From assembly GCA_029257435.1 (NCBI GenBank), contig JARIBI010000043.1, positions 1 to 59,744 of the forward strand: 59,744 nt of DNA. Direction: 5' to 3'. This document shows, piece by piece, positions 52,358-59,744 of the stretch (the stretch's first letter is position 1; every line of letters begins with the position of its first letter). Source of the stretch: Sporosarcina sp. Lineage in GTDB: Bacteria; Bacillota; Bacilli; Bacillales_A; Planococcaceae. Below the pieces are notes generated by a model that ran no database searches, had not been told where the DNA came from, and saw nothing but the letters and a program-made list of their open reading frames with translations. A program made the translations under genes and the position numbers.

Positions 52358-54628
52358 TTATTCCATTGCCCCGCGTTTCAGCCATTTCGCAGTCAACGTA
52401 TCTGCAGACATCATTTGTTCAGGTGTTCCTTCAAAAAGCACATGCCCTCCTTTTTTCCCTCCTTCAGGCCCCATTTCAATGACCCAGTCACTGGCACCGA
52501 TAAAGTCGAGATTGTGTTCGACGATTATTACTGAATTCCCTTTGTTTACAAGGTTCTCGAAAACAGCTAATAGTTTGTCGTTGTCCTTTGTGTGCAATCC
52601 TAGTGAAGGCTCGTCTAGCAGATAAATCTGACCTTCATTTTTCAAGTAACTTGCTAGTTTCAAACGCTGCACTTCGCCCCCGCTTAAGGAACTTGTTGTC
52701 TGTCCTAGTGTTAAATACTCCAATCCAACATCTTTTAATGTAGTTACTTTTTTCACGATTTTCGGCATGTCAAAATAGCTATTTGTTTCATTAATTGTGA
52801 GATCTAAAATCTCCACAATATTTTTACCTTCATATTTATATGAAAGTGCTTCGTCAGAATATCTCGTTCCGCCGCAAGCTTCACATGTAACGGTTACTGG
52901 ATCCGCAAACGCGACATCCGGTGTTGTGACTCCTTTTCCGTCACATACCGGGCAAGCTCCTAATGAGTTAAAGCTGAATAGTCCTGCTGGCTGTCCCGAT
53001 GCTTTCGAGAAAATCTTACGGATATCATCCATGATCCCCATATAGGTAGCGAGCGTGGAACGGCTTGATGTTCCAATACTGCCCTGTCCAACTGCAATCG
53101 TCTCGGGATACTTTTGGGAGAAAGCTTCGAACATTAAGGAACTCTTCCCAGAACCAGAGACACCGCATACAGACACTAATACATTCTTAGGAATCTCCAC
53201 ACTAACATCTTTAAGGTTATTATTCGTAGCATTTTTTATTGAGAAATAACTCTCTGCCGCTCTTGGTTTTTTATTTATTGCAGGCTTATGGTCAAGTCTA
53301 GTTATGCTTGAAGCATCTTTTAAACCTGACAACTCTCCTTGATAGATTACTTCCCCGCCTTGCACACCAGCTCCTGGTCCCATTTCTATTATTTCATCCG
53401 CCACTTTAATGACTGCTAGATTGTGTTCAATTACAACCACAGTATTATGATTCTCTTTTAAGCTTTCCAGCATCTGCAGTAACATGCTGATTTCTTCGGG
53501 GTGAAGTCCGGCGCTAGGTTCATCAAAGATATAAGTGATGTTATTAAGACTGCTTCCTAAATGACGCGCAATTTTTACCCGCTGGGCTTCTCCGCCTGAA
53601 AGAGTACCCATTTTTCTTGATAAACTCAAATAGCCTAAGCCTAAGTCCACAAGCTGCTGTACATTTGGAATCGCCTGCTGTGCAATGGACTTTCCGACAG
53701 GGTCTTTAATTTTCTTCAGTTCAGTTAGTAACTCTGTCAGTTCCAACTGATCGTAATTTGCGATATTGAAGCCGTTGATTTTGCATTCCAGCACTTTTGG
53801 GTTCAAGCCAGAGCCATGGCAAGTCGGACATAATGTATGAGTAGACATGGCCAGGACATCTTCTTGTGATGTTTGTTTTAACTTGGATACATCTCTGTTT
53901 ATATACAGGCGAGTAAATCTTGGCAGTAATCCATCCCATTCATGATCATGGGGACCGTCTTTCGTATGGAACGGTGCAAATACGCGTTCACCTTCAGGAG
54001 GACCATATACCAAAAGGTCATATTGTTCTTTCGAATAGTCTTTGATTGGCTTGTCGGGATCAAATAAACCGCCAGTCATCATCCAATTTCCTTGCCATCC
54101 TGACGGGGATAGAGGCTTAAAACGCACCGCATATTCCCGAAGTGACTTATCAAAGTCAATCATCTTATTCTTATCGGGGGCAATCACTTCCCCATACCCG
54201 TTACATTCAGGACATTTGCCAAATGAACTCTGACTCGAAAAGTCTGTAGCCGATCCTATCGGCGGGCTTCCGATACGCGAGAACAAAAGACGTATTAAAG
54301 GATGAATATCCATATAGGTGCCCGCGGTTGAACGCGAGTTGCCGCCAACCGGCTTTTGTTCGACTACTACAACAGGACTCAAGTGCTGCATCAAATCAGC
54401 ATGTGGCCGTTCGTATCTAGGCATTTGGTTTCTAACATACAGAGGATAGTTCAGCGTCATTTGCCGTCTGCTCTCTGTTGCTAATGTATCAAAGACCACT
54501 GAGCTTTTTCCTGAACCTGATAGTCCAGTAAACACAGTAATCTTTTCTTTCGGTATGTTTAAATCGATATTTTTCAAATTATTTTCTCGCAGTCCTCGTA
54601 AAATGATCTCATCTTTAGTTTTTTTCAT
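52358..54628 (-). CDS. Short UvrA-like ABC ATPase (UvrA2 type)
   Basis: A 756-residue double ABC ATPase. Walker A sites are GLSGSGKSS (35-43) and GVSGSGKSS in the second half, with LSGGEAQR and LSGGEVQR signatures. Zinc-binding pairs CPEC (139-142), CPTC, CPVC and CEAC are kept. The stretch from LFSRIG to CPEC is only about 20 residues, so the UvrB-binding domain of true UvrA (about 940 residues) is missing. Relatives such as UvrA2 and antibiotic self-resistance DrrC act in DNA protection or drug tolerance rather than standard excision repair. An inverted repeat lies upstream, so expression may be regulated. Confidence 0.9.
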   Translation of the reverse strand: MKKTKDEIILRGLRENNLKNIDLNIPKEKITVFTGLSGSGKSSVVFDTLATESRRQMTLNYPLYVRNQMPRYERPHADLMQHLSPVVVVEQKPVGGNSRSTAGTYMDIHPLIRLLFSRIGSPPIGSATDFSSQSSFGKCPECNGYGEVIAPDKNKMIDFDKSLREYAVRFKPLSPSGWQGNWMMTGGLFDPDKPIKDYSKEQYDLLVYGPPEGERVFAPFHTKDGPHDHEWDGLLPRFTRLYINRDVSKLKQTSQEDVLAMSTHTLCPTCHGSGLNPKVLECKINGFNIANYDQLELTELLTELKKIKDPVGKSIAQQAIPNVQQLVDLGLGYLSLSRKMGTLSGGEAQRVKIARHLGSSLNNITYIFDEPSAGLHPEEISMLLQMLESLKENHNTVVVIEHNLAVIKVADEIIEMGPGAGVQGGEVIYQGELSGLKDASSITRLDHKPAINKKPRAAESYFSIKNATNNNLKDVSVEIPKNVLVSVCGVSGSGKSSLMFEAFSQKYPETIAVGQGSIGTSSRSTLATYMGIMDDIRKIFSKASGQPAGLFSFNSLGACPVCDGKGVTTPDVAFADPVTVTCEACGGTRYSDEALSYKYEGKNIVEILDLTINETNSYFDMPKIVKKVTTLKDVGLEYLTLGQTTSSLSGGEVQRLKLASYLKNEGQIYLLDEPSLGLHTKDNDKLLAVFENLVNKGNSVIIVEHNLDFIGASDWVIEMGPEGGKKGGHVLFEGTPEQMMSADTLTAKWLKRGAME

Positions 54629-54674
54629 AACAGGAACCTCCCTAACTCACCAATGTGTTACTTTCAGTTAAACT

Positions 54675-54703
54675 TTCATTGACGGTTTTTCATATTCAAT
54701 GAA
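54675..54703 (-). promoter_or_regulatory. Inverted repeat upstream of the UvrA-like gene
   Basis: TTCATTGA and TCAATGAA are perfect 8-base arms with a 13-base spacer, about 50-75 bases before the gene's ATG. It could be an operator for a dimeric regulator. No regulator gene is adjacent. Confidence 0.5.
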
Positions 54704-54817
54704 GGTCAACTTCTTCTAGTAAAGGGTTTCCCTTTTTTCAGGAAATCACACCAATAAAATAAATAACTGCTAGTTCTTAGTGTAAAGCGATCTTAATTGG
54801 CTCCTGGATTTCACGCA

Positions 54818-54860
54818 AATAAAAACCCACGTTGATAAGCTACCAAAGTGGGTTTTTATT
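54818..54860. terminator. Terminator of the DUF2200 gene
   Basis: A perfect 13-bp stem, AATAAAAACCCAC with its complement, and A/T-rich tails. The region 54704-54817 shows nothing else. Confidence 0.88.
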
Positions 54861-54870
54861 GGACGTTCAA

Positions 54871-55197
54871 TTATTTCCGTAATATTTTCTCCATCGTTTT
54901 CCCTTTAGCCAATTCATCAATCAGCTTATCTAAATAACGAATTTCCCGCATTGTCGGTTCTTCGATATCTTCTACTCTGACTCCGCAGACCACACCTTTG
55001 ATCAATGTACGTGATGGATTAAGCTTTGGTGCATGTGCAAAGAACGTCTCAAAGTCTGTCTGATTCTCCAACTCCTTCTCTAACTCTTGTTGGCTGAATC
55101 CTGTCATCCAGCAAATGATTTCATCCACTTCTTCTTTTAAACGGCCTTTTTTCTCTGCCTTACTCACATACAGTGGATAAACTTTTGCAAAACTCAT
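54871..55197 (-). CDS. DUF2200 family protein
   Basis: A 108-residue helical cytoplasmic protein. [34 protein letters not shown] and [18 protein letters not shown] are characteristic of DUF2200. Function unknown. The terminator follows 11 bases downstream, and there is no evident partner gene. Confidence 0.87.
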   Translation of the reverse strand: MSFAKVYPLYVSKAEKKGRLKEEVDEIICWMTGFSQQELEKELENQTDFETFFAHAPKLNPSRTLIKGVVCGVRVEDIEEPTMREIRYLDKLIDELAKGKTMEKILRK

Positions 55198-55259
55198 CGT
55201 ATAGATCTTATGTTTAGTCAGTTAAATCTCTCCTTCCTTTCCCTTGCAAACTATTGATT

Positions 55260-55790
55260 TCACACTTTTTTAGGGATTCTCAACGTTCCTATTCTTAAAA
55301 ATTCCCATGCTCCGCAGATACACAATAAAGCACCAAAAATCGTAATAAAGACCACTGGCGAAATTATTTTAACAAAGCTAAAACCGATCATCATGAATCC
55401 GACAATCAAATAATGATGAACGGCATGCAAATGGTATGTGTCCTGTTCAGAGTGCCAGGCTCGGAAGTACCCTTGCAATAATCCAAGGATAACCTGCAAA
55501 AGCAGTACAATATATGGAAGGTATTCATACGAATTTTTAATGAATCCTATCACAATGTACACGACTCCCATGCCTGCATATATCAAAAAAAGAAGGGAGC
55601 GCTCTTTATTCTTTTTGGTCTGATAAATCCGGTATCCCCAAGCCGCAGCAAAAGAAAATGACGCAAAGAACCAGGCAAATAACGTGAACGTTAACGATAC
55701 TTGCTTCAGCCAAATTATATAGTAAGGGAATATCACAACCTGCCCAACTGTAACAATTAGAGGCAGAAACCTTATACTGTTAAACTTCAT
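55260..55790 (-). CDS. Membrane protein coupled to the FAD oxidase
   Basis: A 176-residue protein with about five hydrophobic helices; HLHAVHHYLIVGFMM contains several histidines. AAGGTG, six bases before ATG 55790, lies within the end of the FAD oxidase gene, so translation is probably coupled. No family is recognised. It may anchor, or pass electrons for, the oxidase. Confidence 0.7.
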   Translation of the reverse strand: MKFNSIRFLPLIVTVGQVVIFPYYIIWLKQVSLTFTLFAWFFASFSFAAAWGYRIYQTKKNKERSLLFLIYAGMGVVYIVIGFIKNSYEYLPYIVLLLQVILGLLQGYFRAWHSEQDTYHLHAVHHYLIVGFMMIGFSFVKIISPVVFITIFGALLCICGAWEFLRIGTLRIPKKV

Positions 55791-55801
55791 GGTGTGCACC
55801 T

Positions 55802-57271
55802 TCACTTTACGTAATACTCATAAAACATATTTTGGAAGACTTGATTCGGATCCTTCTGCAACTTTTCTTCCTGAAAAACTTTCCAATTAGGATAGGATTT
55901 TTTAAACTGTTCTTTCGTCTGATATCGGTAATACGGCAAATAATAAGTTCCTCCATGCTCGAGGGTTAAATGGGTCCAACTTTGAATTAATGATTCAGCA
56001 TTCGCAATATCTTCTTCTTTTAATCCATGCTGGATCAATACAACTAAACCTAACATGTCCTCTTTGGCATAGTTCAATGTTGTAAAGTTATCTTTAGCGG
56101 CGTATCGAACGGTTATATTATGAACTTTAAAATCATGACTTTTATCATCAGCCGGAATCATATCCTTGAGATCCGTTAAGTATTCCTCATAGGCATCGAC
56201 CGGAACAAAAAACTCTTGTAATACTTCAACTCGCCCCGGCTTGGTGTATTCCATGAACGTGGATTCTGAACGCATCGCATTATTCCGGGTAATTTCTTTA
56301 CCATCGAGCGAAGCAATGTACCGCTTTTGAGTTGCCCAGAACAGGTTTTCTAAAGTTCCCCCTTTGCGGCCTGCGTCTAGTGCCAGCTTAGATATGCGAA
56401 CACCTTCTTCTTTTTTCAGAACCGATTTATGATCTTTGTTTTCTGAGCGATTGTAATTGATAACAACCATTTCATCTAAAAATGAGCTTGGTGCAACGCT
56501 TACTCTCGCATAGTGCATCGCTGTATCTCGTCGTTTTAAAACACGGTTAAAATAAGTTTCGTATTCGTTTGTTTTCAGTTTTTCTGTATGGATTGTGTAC
56601 AAGTCATTATCCGTCAGTTCCAATGTCACATCTAAAATTACACCGAACAGTCCATACCCACCAAACACGTATTTCATCCATTCATCCGGGTCATCCCGGG
56701 TTACGTTCTTTATCTTTCCTTCTGGAGTCAATAACGTCATTTCTTTTACCGTTTCCGCCATCGAGCCGAAACGGATATCACGGCCGTGCGCGTTTACGGA
56801 AAGCGAGCCGCCTATCGTAAAAATGGATTGGGATTGAGTCACTTTCAAAGCTAACCCGTGAGACTGTATCGCTTCTTGAACATCCTCCCAGGTTGCGCCC
56901 GCTTCCACACGTATTGTTTTTTCCTGTTCATCAATATCCAGTATTCGGTTGAACGTCCTCATATCGAGAACGACACCATTTTTGTAATACGTATGACCGC
57001 CTTGCGAATGCTGTAATCCAGCAATCGAGATCTTCTGTCCATTCTCGTTAGCTTGTTTTACAATTCTTTGCAGATCGTTTCGATTTTCCGCTGTAACGAC
57101 GCGTTCAATGTGTTCCGGAAGCAGTCCCGTGTAGTCTGTAACTAAACTCCCTTGAGAGAATCCATATTTTCTTTTCTCGATTGGAATGTTCCACATGACC
57201 ACAGCTACAAAAATAATAACCAGACACCCTAGAAACCAAGGTGTTTTCACCAGTTTGGCTATAGATTGCAT
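55802..57271 (-). CDS. Membrane-anchored FAD-binding oxidoreductase (PCMH type)
   Basis: A 489-residue protein with one N-terminal membrane anchor (about 11-28) and the bulk probably outside. The PCMH-type FAD domain includes GLQHSQGGHTYYKNGVVLD (about 84-102) and GGSLSVNAHGRD (about 154-165); the C-terminal part resembles sugar-lactone or gulonolactone oxidases. Residues EYTKPGRVEVLQEFFVP and LTLEHGGTYYLPY follow. Substrate unknown. It forms an operon with the membrane protein gene downstream. Confidence 0.85.
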   Translation of the reverse strand: MQSIAKLVKTPWFLGCLVIIFVAVVMWNIPIEKRKYGFSQGSLVTDYTGLLPEHIERVVTAENRNDLQRIVKQANENGQKISIAGLQHSQGGHTYYKNGVVLDMRTFNRILDIDEQEKTIRVEAGATWEDVQEAIQSHGLALKVTQSQSIFTIGGSLSVNAHGRDIRFGSMAETVKEMTLLTPEGKIKNVTRDDPDEWMKYVFGGYGLFGVILDVTLELTDNDLYTIHTEKLKTNEYETYFNRVLKRRDTAMHYARVSVAPSSFLDEMVVINYNRSENKDHKSVLKKEEGVRISKLALDAGRKGGTLENLFWATQKRYIASLDGKEITRNNAMRSESTFMEYTKPGRVEVLQEFFVPVDAYEEYLTDLKDMIPADDKSHDFKVHNITVRYAAKDNFTTLNYAKEDMLGLVVLIQHGLKEEDIANAESLIQSWTHLTLEHGGTYYLPYYRYQTKEQFKKSYPNWKVFQEEKLQKDPNQVFQNMFYEYYVK

Positions 57272-57370
57272 ATGAGCACCCTTTTTTAGTTGTATTGTTA
57301 ACTAGCAGCGCAATGCTTTTAGCAGACAAGGCAGATACAGGCAAGCATCAAAACTTTTATAGTTCCCCTC

Positions 57371-57407
57371 TAAAAAGGACACCTGCCTTATCTATTTTCG
57401 GTGTCCT
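57371..57407 (-). terminator. Terminator of the lipoprotein gene
   Basis: AGGACACC pairs with GGTGTCCT around a 16-base loop; a T run follows on the minus strand. Confidence 0.75.
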
Positions 57408-57451
57408 ATCTCAGGCTGAATAATTCAGTTCTCTCTGTACATCCCGTAATT

Positions 57452-57934
57452 CTAACTCACTAATAAGTAGTAATAATATTTCGCATCGTGCAAAAAACGA
57501 CTTAATTTAATTGCTGCTTCAAACGCAAAATAACATGCAAGTGAACTTGCAAGCACAATAGTCATGCTACTGATGCCTTTCAGCAGCTCTCTCTTTTTCT
57601 TGTATAAGACAAATGTAATTATAACAACTACTATTAAGTAACAGAGTGCTATCACCAATGTGCCTAGTTCTAATTCGCTGTTGTTGACACTGTTCATGAA
57701 CTTCTCTAGATCCTTTTCATTTTTTGAATTCTCTTCCAGGAGCTGATGTTCTCCTTTATAACGAATATCCCAAGAAATTGTTTCCCCTTCTTTAACCACA
57801 ATGTACTGATAGCCCATTGCTGCTCCACTGCCAATAACTCCTGAGTACCCTTCTGCTTGCTCTTTTTCACTTGCAGTACAAGCAGTTAAAAGGAACACCG
57901 CCGTGAGTACCGTTAGAAGAAAAACCTTTTTCAT
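57452..57934 (-). CDS. Lipoprotein with a membrane-spanning C-terminus
   Basis: A 160-residue protein. Lipobox LLTAC, with the cysteine at residue 19, ends the signal peptide. A hydrophilic region (20-90) is followed by two likely helices (about 91-111 and 120-140). Such a lipoprotein plus membrane helices is unusual. No known family. It precedes a GNAT gene in the genome but has its own terminator. Confidence 0.7.
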   Translation of the reverse strand: MKKVFLLTVLTAVFLLTACTASEKEQAEGYSGVIGSGAAMGYQYIVVKEGETISWDIRYKGEHQLLEENSKNEKDLEKFMNSVNNSELELGTLVIALCYLIVVVIITFVLYKKKRELLKGISSMTIVLASSLACYFAFEAAIKLSRFLHDAKYYYYLLVS

Positions 57935-58016
57935 ATAACCATCATCCCCTTTTCACCATTTTCAAAAAATTCTGCAGCCCATGCACTGCTTGATGGCTTC
58001 AAAAAGATTTTTTGTA

Positions 58017-58499
58017 TCAACATAAGTCTTTCTCCATAACCCAATATGTATCGTCCCATCCAACATGGACATATGCGCGTTTTTCGTACAGCTGCCGAGC
58101 TGGATTTCTCGGGTCTACACTTAAAGATAGTTTTTGATATCCATAGGTTCTGGCTTGCATCTCAAGCTCATGCATTAACGCATTTCCAATTCCATGTCCT
58201 CGGAATTCAGATAGAATAGCAATTCCCAATTCCGGCGTTTTCTGATCCCCATAACTCATTGCATCCTCATCGAACAGGCGTAGCCAAATTGCACCAACGG
58301 GCTGTTGTTCTTTTTCTGCGATGAACCCGATATCCCCTAGTTGTCCTCCCCATCCAACCCAAAACTTTGAAACAGATGGATCCTCCAATATGGTTCGCGG
58401 GAAAGGATTTTGGCCTTCTGGAACAAAAGCCGACTCGTATATCATCTCCCGCAGAAAAGAGAGATCATCACTTGACAGTCTGCGCATTTCAAAATTCAT
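58017..58499 (-). CDS. GNAT family N-acetyltransferase
   Basis: A 160-residue GNAT enzyme. The acyl-CoA loop is FRGHGIGNALM, and GIAILSEFRG precedes it; the C-terminal NPARQLYEKRAY segment is typical. AGGTG lies nine bases before ATG 58499; the frame extends to 58511. The substrate cannot be predicted. Confidence 0.88.
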   Translation of the reverse strand: MNFEMRRLSSDDLSFLREMIYESAFVPEGQNPFPRTILEDPSVSKFWVGWGGQLGDIGFIAEKEQQPVGAIWLRLFDEDAMSYGDQKTPELGIAILSEFRGHGIGNALMHELEMQARTYGYQKLSLSVDPRNPARQLYEKRAYVHVGWDDTYWVMEKDLC

Positions 58500-58587
58500 G
58501 AAGGTTAACACCTGCTTTTTGTTTATGTAACGATATGGATTCTCTCATTCCTAAATTATTTCTTTTGCAAAACAACCATGTTGTTGA

Positions 58588-58746
58588 TTAGTAAGCTCTT
58601 TTGAAAGCCAAGTATGCTCCTAAAATTAAACCCAATGCTGATAATCCATAAATAAATGATTTAATATTTGCAGGAATATCTAAGCCGGATGTAACCAATA
58701 CCAGCATAAGAGAACTAAGTGGTAATAAGTATGATTTGGATTTCAC
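58588..58746 (-). CDS. Very small membrane protein
   Basis: Fifty-two residues from GTG 58746 (GAGGG about ten bases upstream; the frame opens at 58791). Two hydrophobic helices (about 5-20 and 28-45) end in FKRAY. No known family. Confidence 0.5.
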   Translation of the reverse strand: MKSKSYLLPLSSLMLVLVTSGLDIPANIKSFIYGLSALGLILGAYLAFKRAY

Positions 58747-58821
58747 TTCGAACAATCCCTCACTAATAAAAATTCCGCTGCAGTTCATCAAATAACATTG
58801 CCGATTCTGGCCAGATTACTT

Positions 58822-58878
58822 TTAAAAGATTTTTTCTTCCAGCTCATTGAGAAAATCATTTAGTTTTTGAAATCCCAT
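58822..58878 (-). CDS. Tiny open frame of 18 codons with a strong SD
   Basis: Reads MGFQKLNDFLNELEEKIF. GGGGGGA lies five bases before the ATG, stronger than most SDs nearby. The product would be an amphipathic, acidic helix. It may be a small protein or a leader peptide; no homologue is known to me. Confidence 0.35.
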   Translation of the reverse strand: MGFQKLNDFLNELEEKIF

Positions 58879-58933
58879 CAAAATCCCCCCATAGAGGTTA
58901 TTTTTATCTATAAGTTTGCTCAATAATTTCAAT

Positions 58934-59143
58934 TCAAGTGTTATAGCCAAATGAAATGATCAATATCATTGCGAGCAAAGATGCAATGATAAAAATTGTA
59001 CAAATTAAAGTTATAATTGCAGTTAAACTTTTAGGTATGTCAGTGCGATTTTTCCAAATGGCGACTAACAAAAAAATACTAAGTAAAATTATGAGTAGAA
59101 AAATTAATAGGAAGACATAACGTTCTTTAATCATTGTCAACAA
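58934..59143 (-). CDS. Small membrane protein, 69 residues
   Basis: Two strong helices (about 8-29 and 40-65) separated by a polar KNRTDIPKS loop. A TTG at 59143 has AGGTG eight bases upstream; ATG 59134 is an alternative. Similar in layout to the protein at 58588. Function unknown. Confidence 0.55.
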   Translation of the reverse strand: MLTMIKERYVFLLIFLLIILLSIFLLVAIWKNRTDIPKSLTAIITLICTIFIIASLLAMILIISFGYNT

Positions 59144-59200
59144 TTCTTGTGCACCTGCCCTTTCTTACAGACCTTGCTTAACCATTACCGGGGAGGACGG

Positions 59201-59299
59201 CTATATAGATGAAATCCCTTCCAACAATGTTTTCCCCGCATATTGGAGTTTATCTTTTGCCTTATTATTGTGCAGCACAAATTCATGAATTGCTTTCAT
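59201..59299 (-). pseudogene. Possible C-terminal remnant of a gene
   Basis: An open frame of 32 codons, MKAIHEFVLHNNKAKDKLQY followed by AGKTLLEGISSI, extends upstream without a stop into PLNR and the 3' end of the gene at 59332. It has no ribosome binding site, and its hydrophilic, helical composition is protein-like. It may be the tail of a gene whose front was lost. Low confidence. Confidence 0.3.
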
Positions 59300-59331
59300 T
59301 CGATTAAGAGGAAAAAAAGTGAAAACATGAT

Positions 59332-59673
59332 TTAATAACTCATTTGTCTACAACGTTTAGGAATAACTCCAAATTTAGCGATCAATAGAACCGCTAAGAA
59401 TACAAAACAGCTAAAACTAGTGTTATTACTTGTAAGAATAGATGAGTGGATAATTCGCATCGCAACTAGAACATTTAACATATAAGAAATTAGAAACCCC
59501 CCAAATGACAAACACGCTATATAATTACCGAATAACGTCCTTCTGTCATTTAATACCGCTGTTTTATCAGCTTTATGCAAAGTCAACGTATGTTGAAGTT
59601 GTCGAACAAAACCATATGTGAAGCCCGTTATTAAAAATACAACAACTACATAACCAATTATTTCATCAACCAT
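59332..59673 (-). CDS. Membrane protein with three helices
   Basis: A 113-residue protein with helices at about 5-22, 50-70 and 83-103 and a basic loop (LNDRRTLFGN). GAGGAGA lies ten bases before ATG 59673; a TTG one codon upstream is also possible. No known family. The last 70 bases of the window hold no further feature. Confidence 0.6.
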   Translation of the reverse strand: MVDEIIGYVVVVFLITGFTYGFVRQLQHTLTLHKADKTAVLNDRRTLFGNYIACLSFGGFLISYMLNVLVAMRIIHSSILTSNNTSFSCFVFLAVLLIAKFGVIPKRCRQMSY

Positions 59674-59744
59674 CAATTCACACTCTCCTCTTTAAGCTTA
59701 CACCAGTGGCTTTTATGGTATTTTTCTCTGGTATCAAATAGACT

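Overview
The window looks like chromosome of a spore-forming, low-to-moderate GC member of the Bacillales, most likely Planococcaceae and plausibly Sporosarcina. The grounds are a CotF-type spore coat protein, a LysM-GH18 spore-germination hydrolase, an AbrB/SpoVT-type regulator, YitT, YpsA, YugN and YfhD-like proteins, strong AGGAGG-type ribosome binding sites and frequent U-tailed hairpin terminators. No rRNA, tRNA, CRISPR array, insertion sequence or prophage was seen. The species assignment is an inference from protein families, not a measured match.

Layout. 1-2.5 kb: the end of a general stress protein gene, a small membrane protein, rlmN and a phnA-type gene. 2.6-10.1 kb: the histidine locus, with hisZ-G-D-B-A-F-IE-C on the minus strand and hisJ diverging on the plus strand from a shared promoter that carries an inverted repeat. 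hisH, the glutaminase subunit, is absent from its usual place between hisB and hisA; this is the most striking observation in the window. 10.1-13 kb: argG, with an ArgR-type box, and gdhA. 13-16.1 kb: spore-related genes and a pseudouridine synthase. 16.2-17.6 kb: a paired SMR efflux pump and its TetR regulator, with the same operator in front of both. 17.6-18.8 kb: metA under a SAM-I (S-box) riboswitch; residue Glu111 predicts acetyl-CoA use. 18.8-24.5 kb: yitT, an AbrB-like regulator, a thioredoxin-like protein, a DUF3231 protein, a large catalase, thpR and a YfhD-like protein. 24.5-31.1 kb: a chemotaxis receptor, then a GNAT enzyme and an enolase-superfamily epimerase (overlapping genes), a divergent HTH regulator and an NhaC-family transporter. 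The same two-copy GTCGYTWA operator lies in front of both the epimerase/regulator pair and nhaC, which suggests one small regulon. 31.2-42.1 kb: a second yitT behind a CcpA-type cre site, a Tet(M)-like translational GTPase, ypsA, ctaB, a SIMPL protein, a zinc metallopeptidase, a DAO-type oxidoreductase, an NCS2 permease and a DUF697-type GTPase. 42.1-47.7 kb: a stress flavin-binding protein, brnQ, a lipoprotein, an SLH-SH3-NlpC/P60 cell wall hydrolase, yugN and fabI. 47.9-52.1 kb: argH with two ArgR boxes, a CDF metal transporter with a terminator-like leader hairpin, an unknown protein and an RNA-methylase-like protein. 52.1-59.7 kb: a broken DUF6440-like gene, a short UvrA paralogue, a DUF2200 protein, a membrane-anchored FAD oxidase with a coupled membrane protein, a lipoprotein, a GNAT, and a run of very small membrane proteins with a gene remnant, which looks like accessory DNA.

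How the parts connect. Arginine synthesis is split between argG and argH 37 kb apart, but ArgR-type boxes tie them together. Histidine synthesis is in one cluster apart from the missing glutaminase. If hisH is also absent elsewhere, HisF may use free ammonia, which would suit an ammonia-rich ureolytic lifestyle with ammonia-assimilating GdhA; this is inference. Start codons were moved where a Shine-Dalgarno sequence clearly pointed to an inner start; these choices are stated in each entry.
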